Shown: in pieces, positions 46,601 to 55,600 of the stretch
How positions within the stretch are numbered: position 1 is the stretch's first letter
Layout: every line of letters begins with the position of its first letter
Source: Euglena gracilis
Taxonomy: Eukaryota; Euglenida; Euglenophyceae; Euglenales
Reading direction: 5' to 3'
Assembly (NCBI GenBank): GCA_039621445.1
Contig: CP154954.1
Span: 68,762,670-68,826,669, forward strand
DNA length: 64,000 nt
The notes under the pieces: generated by a model
Database searches by the model: none
The model's input: only the letters and a program-made list of their open reading frames with translations
What the model was told of the DNA's origin: nothing
Position numbers and translations under genes: made by a program

Positions 46601-49600
46601 GTGGGACCCCCCCTCCCGACACGGAGGGGGGGGGGGGGGGTCGGACCCCCCCCCTACCTCAAAACTGAGGGAAATCGGGTCGAAACCGGTCAAAATCCCT
46701 CATTTTTCTTTGAAAATCGACCCGAAAATTTCTTGAAATTTTTTGATCATTTTTTGGGAGGAAAACACCAACACATCAAAAAATGGGCAATATGTCCAAA
46801 AGTCAGCAAGAGGGGTGTTTTTTGCTCATTTTCCGGTGCTGTGCGCCAGAAGAATATTTTCTGCTATTTTTGGCACCTGTCAAAGAGGGGGGTGGGGGTC
46901 CGGACCTCCCTCCCAACATCTGGGGGGGGGGGGTCCGGCCCCCCCCCCCCTACCACCTTACCCCTCCAGGGGGGGGGGGGTCGGGACTCCCCCCTACCAC
47001 CTACCTCAATACCGAAGGGCTTCCCATCCAACCCTGGGGGGGGGGAAGGGGGTCCGAAGAGCCTGTCAGTGCCTGCCCAGGCAGGCACCACCCCCCTGGG
47101 GGGGGGGGTCGGATTTCGGCCTGTGCCCAGGCACATTCCTTTGAAAATAGGCCATTTTTGGCTCCCCGGGCCTTCGGCGCCGGGGTTGTGCTAGGGCACT
47201 TTTGGCCGTGTGCCCTACCCCCCCCCCGGGGGGTCAGATTGGGAGTGCCTTGGAGTGCCTGCCCAGGTAGGCACCCCCCCCCGGGGTGGGGTCAGCACCC
47301 GACTAAAAGACCGCCTGCTCTGGAGCGCCCCAGGCAGGCACTGCCCCCCCCCAGGGATGGGAATCTTTGGGGGGGGAGGGGTCCGGACCCTCCTTCCTTC
47401 TTCAAAACTGAAAGGGGCCGGGAAATTTTTCGGTTTTATGTACCCCCCCCCCTAGTCGTATGACCGGGTTCCTGCAACCTGTGACAGGGGGGGGGGTCGT
47501 AACACCCCCATAACCTGCAACCTGTGACCGGGGGGTGGTCGTAAATGAGGGGGCGGTCATAGGTAAAGTGGTGTTAAATTTTTCGCAACCTGCAACCTGT
47601 GACCGGGGGGGGGGGTCATAACACCCCCATGACCTGCAACCTGTGACCGGGGGGTGGTCGTAAATGAGGGGTGGTCGTACGACTAGGGGGGGGGGTACGT
47701 ACAAGGGGCCATCGCCAAGACAAATTTGGGGGAAATCCCGGATTCTTCGAAAATAAATCCAAAAATGCTAGCCATTTTGCTGGATGCTGGAAAAAAGCCA
47801 CTGGCTGGACCCCAGCCAAAAAAAGCCACTAGCTGGACCCCAGCCTGGTACCCAACTGGGAAAAAAAAATTCCTTCACGCCAAGGCGGAAATGAGATGTT
47901 TAATGTGGTTTTTGGCCAATTTTGTTTGAAAAAAAACACCAAAAAAAAAACGGCCAAGATGGGCATTTTCGGCAAGTTCAGATAAAAACATTGGTACTTT
48001 GCGCCGGTCGCTGGAACAATTTTTCCACTAGCTGGCTCTACTAGGTACTGCTAGGTCTACCAGGCTCTACTCCCCCCCGAGTCCGCCTGGGTACATTCCA
48101 AGGCACCCCAATCAGACCCAGGACATTGCTCACAGGTTCACAGTACCCATGGGGGGGGGGGGCGGACCGCAGCTAGTCCAAATTTGGACAGTGGAAATCC
48201 CGGGTGGGGACAGCCACACCTTAAAATTCACACTGGTCAGGGATCGCAATTCATTCCCCCGGAGCTGTTGTAAAATGGAGGGTGCGGCTGCTCCACATTT
48301 TCCCCCGGCAGTCCCGGACCTGGGGGGTCTGGGATTCCCCACACCCACCAGGGCCGGGGAGGGGGGGTCTGGGGGATCCCTTTATCGAATCTTTGGCACC
48401 TTTTCCCAGAAAACGTAGAATTTCATCAATTTTTTTGTCAATATACTGAAAAGAAATCAGCTGAAAATGTGGTTTTTGCACTTTTGAAGCATTTCAAAAA
48501 ATTTTTCTGGTGTTTCGGCCTCGCTGATGCTTGATTTGAAGGGGCACGATTCAGTAGGGACGGAAGGAGAGACAGCACGCACTTCCACAACTCCGAGACG
48601 TTGATGTCAAAGAATTTGTACCCCTCGCGGGCGAAGGCCACGCAGGCCCCGGGCCCGATGATCAACTCATTGCCGCGCTCCAGGTTGCAGGTGGGCGTGA
48701 AGTGCACCCCCACCGGGATGCCTGCGGCGACGTCCGGGGCAAACTTGCACAGTTGTGCTCACAGCAGAGCCGGCGTTTTTTGTCTTAAAACACAAAAAAC
48801 GAAAATGTTTTTGTTCGTTTGTTTTTGAAAAAACACAAAAAAAATTTTTTGGCTTTTCAAAACACAAAAAAACCCCAAAAATCATTCTCGGTTTTTTTGG
48901 GGGGGGTTTGACTGCCAGCTTTGGTTCACAGGATGGAATTTCCTGGCAACACTGTCATCATGGCTAGTCTGCGTCCCCCCGGCGGATGGGGGGATCCAGG
49001 CTGATCACAAAAGCCGCAGACCTTTTTTGTTCTCATCCCCTGACATTGTTTGTGCAGGTGCGAGGACATGTGTGGTGGCTGTTTCCTGGGGGGGATTGGT
49101 TCAAAAGGAAGAAATTTCCCAATGAGTTTTCCCCCAAAAAAACTTCGTCATCCCCCCCTGTACCAGCCACTCTGACAAAAAAGGGACAAATGGATTTTGA
49201 CCATTCAAAATTCCCAAAACTTTTCTGGCCCTTTGCATTGAGGCCCATACCTCTGGCCCGGGACCCCCCAAAGGGGGCCCGGCCCCAGCTCCCCCCGGGC
49301 GGGGGTCTTTCGTGTTAGAAAACAAGTTTAAAAAACGTTAAAAATTTTAAAAAAGGAGACTGGTTTTCCAGGAATCCTTTTCTGCCCTGGGCCACCTCCC
49401 ACTTGGACAGTGGACTACACAGTGGACTGCAAATTTGCTCGTCAAATTGGCCGAAAAATGTTACTTGGGGCACGTTTGCGGGCGAACAAAATGCCAAAAA
49501 TGCTAAAAACTGGACCTTTAGGGTCCTGGCAAGACCCCTCCCCCTGGTTGGTTGGTTTCACCCCCTGTCAACGCAGGTCAGCGACCCCTGCTCAGGGTGG

Positions 49601-52600
49601 TCCATTTCCCCTGGGCATTTAACCGGAGAATTTGTCGCCTTGGGACCCTTGCGGTTTTGGGATTCAATACACTTCTGCTGGAGGGGACTGAGGAAAATCT
49701 AATAAATTTGTTCATTTTTCAACATAGATGTGAGTTTTGAGCCGTTAATCAAATTTTTCTTACAACAAAAAGGTCCAAAAGCATGATTTTGGGAACAAGC
49801 TGATTCTAGAAATATGGAATTTCTTGGGTAAATCAGTTAGGGCAGTGACGAGGAAAGCTTTGGCAGAAGGGGCACACCACCACCGCTGGGCACCGGGTAG
49901 ACGTTGCGCTTGCAGATGTTGCGGAACTCGGGCTTCATCTGGTAGTATGTGCCACGGAATGGCAGCAGCTTCGGGTACCGCTGCCCGCCCCCGGACTGGG
50001 CCACCGAGTCGGAGTACAGCCCGCAGCACGAGATGACGTGCTTCGCCTTGACGGATTTGAGGGGGCCCTTCTGGCTGGGCTCCTGGGGGGCCAATGCGAC
50101 TTGCAGTGAGGAGAAGAAAAAAAATGACCCACATTCCCAAAAAAAATCTTATCAGCTGATAGCTCGATGATATCATCATCTCTCCGCAGCTCCATTACGG
50201 AGTTTGAAAAGTAGATTTGCAAGAAAAAAATGCCAAATGAGCAATAATGATAATAATTTTGCATTGCAGCCTACAAAGACCCAACCACTGAGGCAAAGCA
50301 ACAGAACAAAAAAAGACAACAAAAAAATGCCCCACAGACAGCATTTAATCCAGAAAACCACACAAGGCCGGCGCCGCACACCTTCCCCACGACAATGACC
50401 GCGTCCCCGGCGTCCGCCATGCGCAGCACCTCGAAGTTGGGCTGCACGCAGCCGAGGCCCGTCGCCACCACGTCCCGGGCGAAGCTGCGGCACAGCGCCC
50501 CGAAGTCGCAGATGCCCGTGTTGGGGGAATGCAGCGCCGCCACCACCTGTGGCCGGGGGGGGGGGGGCAGACGCAGCACGGACCCAAACAAGACACAAAA
50601 AAAAACACAAAAAGAAGGCTAATAAATGCAAAAAAAAAATGCAAAAGAAACGCAAAAGAAAATGCAATGAAACGGAAAATTTGGCAAAATCAAAAAAGTA
50701 AAGCACACAAAAAAAAACGGTGTTTGCGTTTCCCACCCCTGCCTCCCCTGCCTGCAGTGTTCTCTTCATTATTTGGGTGGATTGGGGTGTGATTCTTCAA
50801 TTTGGGCCCCTGTTGCGTTCGTTGGGAAGAACTGAAAATGCAAACAAGAAAATTGGTATAATAATGGCATTTCAACAATTTAGACATAATAACTGGCAAT
50901 GCAGATTTTCAAAGTTTTCAATTAAACAAAAAAATTGTTTTGCTTTTGCTCCGCAAACAATTTATTAACCCCTCCCAAAGAAGACAAAAAAACATTTGAA
51001 ATGTTCCAAGTAATCAAACCATGATGCATTCGTGGTTTGCATGTGTGTGTGGCCAGTCAGTATTCTATTATTAGGTCAACATTCAGTTACCCCCCCCCCT
51101 AGTCGTATGACCGGGTTCCTGCAACCTGTGACAGGGGGGGGGGGTCATAACACCCCCATAACCTGCAACCTGTGACCGGGGGGTGGTCGTAAATGAGGGG
51201 GCGGTCATAGGTAAGGTGGTGTTAAATTTTTCGCAACCTGCAACCTGTGACCGGGGGGGTGGTCATAACACCACCATGACCTGCAACCTGTGACCGGGGG
51301 GTGGTCGTAAATGAGGGGTGGTCGTACGACTAGGGGGGGGGGTTCTGTTTTTGAATTGCATGCAAATGGCATCATTTTAGTATGTCTGTATGGATATAGG
51401 TCTGCAATTTGCATTCATCCATCCACATACAGGGGGGGGGTATGCAAGTTGCATGGTTTGAATGCAAATGGGTAGCCTTCTTGTCGGTTAGCACCCGTTG
51501 TCAGCGGACTGCCACCACACCTTGACGTTGGGCTCAATCTGTTCCACCTGTGCGCCTGTCAGGATCTCCAGCCCTTCCACACCATTCTTCGTCCCACGGG
51601 CCAGGAGGTCGTGCAGCACCGGCACCTGCCAGGGGACACGTGCAACATAATTGTGTGCGTCGCAACAATTCCGGTACACAGCAATTCGCTTTGGAAGCCT
51701 TACATTTGGAGGGGGAAAATGATTTTCACACGTTTGCAATGTGGAGTTGGCGATTTCCCAAAATCACGAACCATCATGAGCAATTATGGATAACTGGGTA
51801 CGACCACAAATAATAATGAATGCTATTTCCGCCCACTGATGAATATGTTCCTCTGAACATGGCAATCAACGCCTTGAAAGGGGGCAATTAAACAATAACT
51901 TCTGTGCCTTTTGCCCTCTGCTCTCTTCCACTCTCTCTGCCATGCTCCTCTCCACCTTCCCCTCCGCCCATCGTCACCATCCCATTTACCCACCTGTTTT
52001 AATCAGGGCGGTCCTTAAGCAAACAAAAAAAAACTCCGCTGCCCAGCACACTCAGTAAAAAATATACAGGAAAATGGGCAAGAAATTTTGGCATTTCTCA
52101 GCAAGCGAGAACAGGTCGACATCAGGAAAAAAACTGATTCCTGGCACCCTTGGACCATCCACCCAAATCATCAAAAACTGTGTTTTCCGACTGTTTATTT
52201 TTTGCCCCCGTTCAAGTCCCAGTCTGGCCCTGAGCCGGCCCTTTGGCCGAAAGGGGGGGGGGGGGCGGTCCTTAAGGGCATAAGGAAAAAAAACTTTCCT
52301 ATCCCTGAAGCACCGCCCTGGTTTTAATAGACGGTGAAAGTGGCACTGGGGAAGCGGTGGCTGGTTTTCTTGAAGGATTCAATTCGTATTTGGCCTGCTT
52401 TTGCGGCTCATTTGCCCCCCCCCCCCTTGCTACTACAACAACTACCGGGGGGGGGGGGAATTTCGTGCCAGAGAAATTTTGCGGCGACAAATTTCGCGGA
52501 CGACAAATTTCGCGGGATTCCTTAAAAATGTCCGGAAATATTTTGCGGGATTTGCTTCCGCGAAATTTGTCCGTGCAAATTTTCTCTAGGGCAAAAATTC

Positions 52601-55600
52601 CCCCCCCCGGTACAACAACTGCCAAATTTGTTGGGGATCATATGGTTATTCGTGATTGTCTGTGGCACCAATCAATGGGAAAACATCAAATGCACATCCC
52701 CCACGGAAAAAAATATCTCGGCGGAGGGGGGAAATCGAAGACGGGAAAAAGCAACAAGCCGTTTCTCTGTGCAGTTGTTTTCCGTACAGATCACTGCACC
52801 TCCCTGGAAACAGAAAGAAAGTGAAAGAACAGCCGCAGAGCAGTGAAGAGGTTCGCACCTCAGACTCATTGCACGCCACAATCAACTTGCCAACCCTCTC
52901 GTAGGGAACTTTGTTCTTCGCACAATAATCGTACACAAGGGAGGCTCCCCTGGGGAAAGGGGGGACAAACAAAAATCAGGGAATCGAGACAAATTAACTT
53001 TTTGTCTCATTTTGAAACAAACAATTCAATATTGGCAAAACAAATCAATACAAACGAGCATTTTTTGTATTTTTGTGCGCACACAACCACATGAAATCAA
53101 ACCAGCATCCCATTGACCTTCCATGTTGTCGTATGCTGTCAGTGGTTTTGTTTTACCTTTTCGAAGTAGTCACTATCAACCACCGCCTGATGGAGTCAAT
53201 TCCCAACGTGGGGTCAATTTTCAACAAGAATAACTTCCAATCATTCCAAGGAGACCAGAAATTGCTGACTGGCTTCTTGAAAAAGAATAATCTCACTGTG
53301 CAGCACGGCCCTCAGGAACCTTCCTCCATGACTGGCCAATATTATCCCCTGAGACCACTAAGACTAAGACTAAGACCACTTGATGGGGGTTTGCTTCCGT
53401 GACGACCGATGTCTCTGTCCTGCGACCAGGGGGGTTGGTCGTTGGACATAGGGTTCTGACCAAAAAAGGTGTCCTCCGACGGGTTCAATCGTCAGACAGG
53501 GGTTACACCCCCCAAAGCAGGACTTTGCGCACTGTTTTTGCACTCTCTTGTCACCGTGTCTTCAAACACCCCGGTGATCACACCGTCAAAATGAAAATTT
53601 TTGTTTCATTTGCGTGGTGGCGCAAATGAACACAAAAAAGCTTAAGTGCGAATAAGGCCGCCTAAGTGGGTGGGTGGTTAACCCCCCCCAGAGTCGTGGG
53701 TGGGTGTGGGTTTGAGCCTGGGTGCCCCTCCCCAGTTCACTAAGCAGGGGGGATTATTTTCATTATATATGTCATTTATATCCGCAATTTTCCCGTAGTT
53801 TCTGCAATTTCCTGCAATTCTCCGCGATTTTCCTGCAAATTCCCCGAATTTTTCCTGCAATTTGCATTTTTTTTCCCTTTCCGCATGAACCTGAAATGGA
53901 ATGGGAAATGCATTACGGTCATTTTTTGGATGTTTCACAAGGGAACCCAGGTGCCGTTTTTTTTTTTTGCTATTTTGTTGTAAATTTGCCAGAATTTGCT
54001 AAATTTTGCAAATTTTGGCAAAATTTGGCGAATTCTCGGCCCTTTTTAGACATTTTCTCAATGTCGATTCACACCTTTTCCAACAAAAAGACCCCCCAAA
54101 AACATGATTTTTGCAATTTTGGGAACACACTGATTTCAGAATATGAAATTTGTTGCCTGAAACACCCGAAAATGCCCCCCAAAAATGACATAAAATTTGG
54201 TCTGAGGTAAAAATCTGGTCAAAGATGCAGAATTTTTACAGTCGATTATTCACCAGCAATGCTTTTCGGGTCTTTTTTGTTGGAGAAAAGCTTGTGGCGG
54301 AAGACAAGTCGGCTGGAACGAACAACTGCTTGGGGTCAATGACCACCTCACAGCGGACAACCTCCCGAAGCAGGTGGCAAAAAACTTGGGGGCGGCATGC
54401 ACACCGGACACACAGCCGGGCCATGGTGGTCCCCGGCTGGTAATAGATGCCAGCGTGGATCACCCCGCTGTTGTGCCCCGTCTGGTGCCGCGCCACCTCC
54501 GACTCCTTTTCCAGGATGGCCACCCGGAAGTCCTTGTGCCGCCGCAGGATCTCCCGGGCCGTCGCACACCCTGGGGGGGGGGGGGCAAAACCACCGGCTG
54601 CGAACTGTGGGACAAAATGCAACGCCGCTGGCTGGCTGGGGGGTTGGGATAAAAATAATGAGGCGGGAAATGAAGTCGGAAGAAAGGGCTGCCGCGGCCA
54701 AATCAGTCCGAAAGAGTACGAGGAAAAGATGCGGGGGCAACAAAAGCAAACAGTCTCAGAGAAAGAGGATTGCGTTGAGCCCCCCCCCTGCCAAAAATCA
54801 AATGCCCTTCGCTAAAGCGCTCAAGGCAGGACATCAAAGTCATTGTTCAGGTCACGAAAAAATACTCTTGGTTCAACTCACACAAGCTGCCATCAAAAGG
54901 TCTGATGAGGGGAGGAATAAGAGGTTAGGCGACGAGGAATTGAGGTAGAACAAAGAGAATCAAGGGAATGCAGGTGCCATCTTCATTTATGTTGTTTATG
55001 GCAGCCTTGCGAAGATATAAACGAGGGAGACGGGGAAGGGGGTACCCCCCTACCCCTGAGAAAGTGAACCCCGTTTAAGTGTGCAGAGCCCAAAATCCAC
55101 AGAATGGGTCACAAAAGCAACAACGCCTGTGCTAATGCTGCACCATCCCAGCAGACCGGCTCCATTGCGGGAGCCGATTTGCTCGATGATTTTTCTAGAA
55201 CTCCAATTTATTTCTGCATTAATCTGATTATCATTTATTCAGTGTTTCCGATTGGTCCAATTGATCCCCCCCCCCCCCAAGTTGTCTCCTGACCAGCAAC
55301 TTCAATTTTGGAATGACCCAAACTATGATGAGGGAATGCGATCCCAGGTGGCTGCTTCACTGGGCCGGAAGGTGACATCCTCACTGGCTGACAACAGAGG
55401 TGACAGCTTTCCCGGGGATCCGCAGTTTTCCATCCACACTTATCTGTATGCGAATGGAAAACTGCAACCCAGCTGGCTTTGGAGTTTATGCTGGGTTCCT
55501 GTTCCAACGGGAACTGAAACCTCTTTTCCAACAGGCTGGCTGGCTCCGGGGGTCCTCAGAGAAAATCCACCTCAAAGCTATCCCCTGTTTTCATAAAAGC

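Larger units (their letters stand above)
46452..48582 (-). other. Copy B intron 8
   Basis: Carries two B-specific insertions (46534-47317, 47444-47694) within a mosaic otherwise shared with copy A intron 8. Confidence 0.6.
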
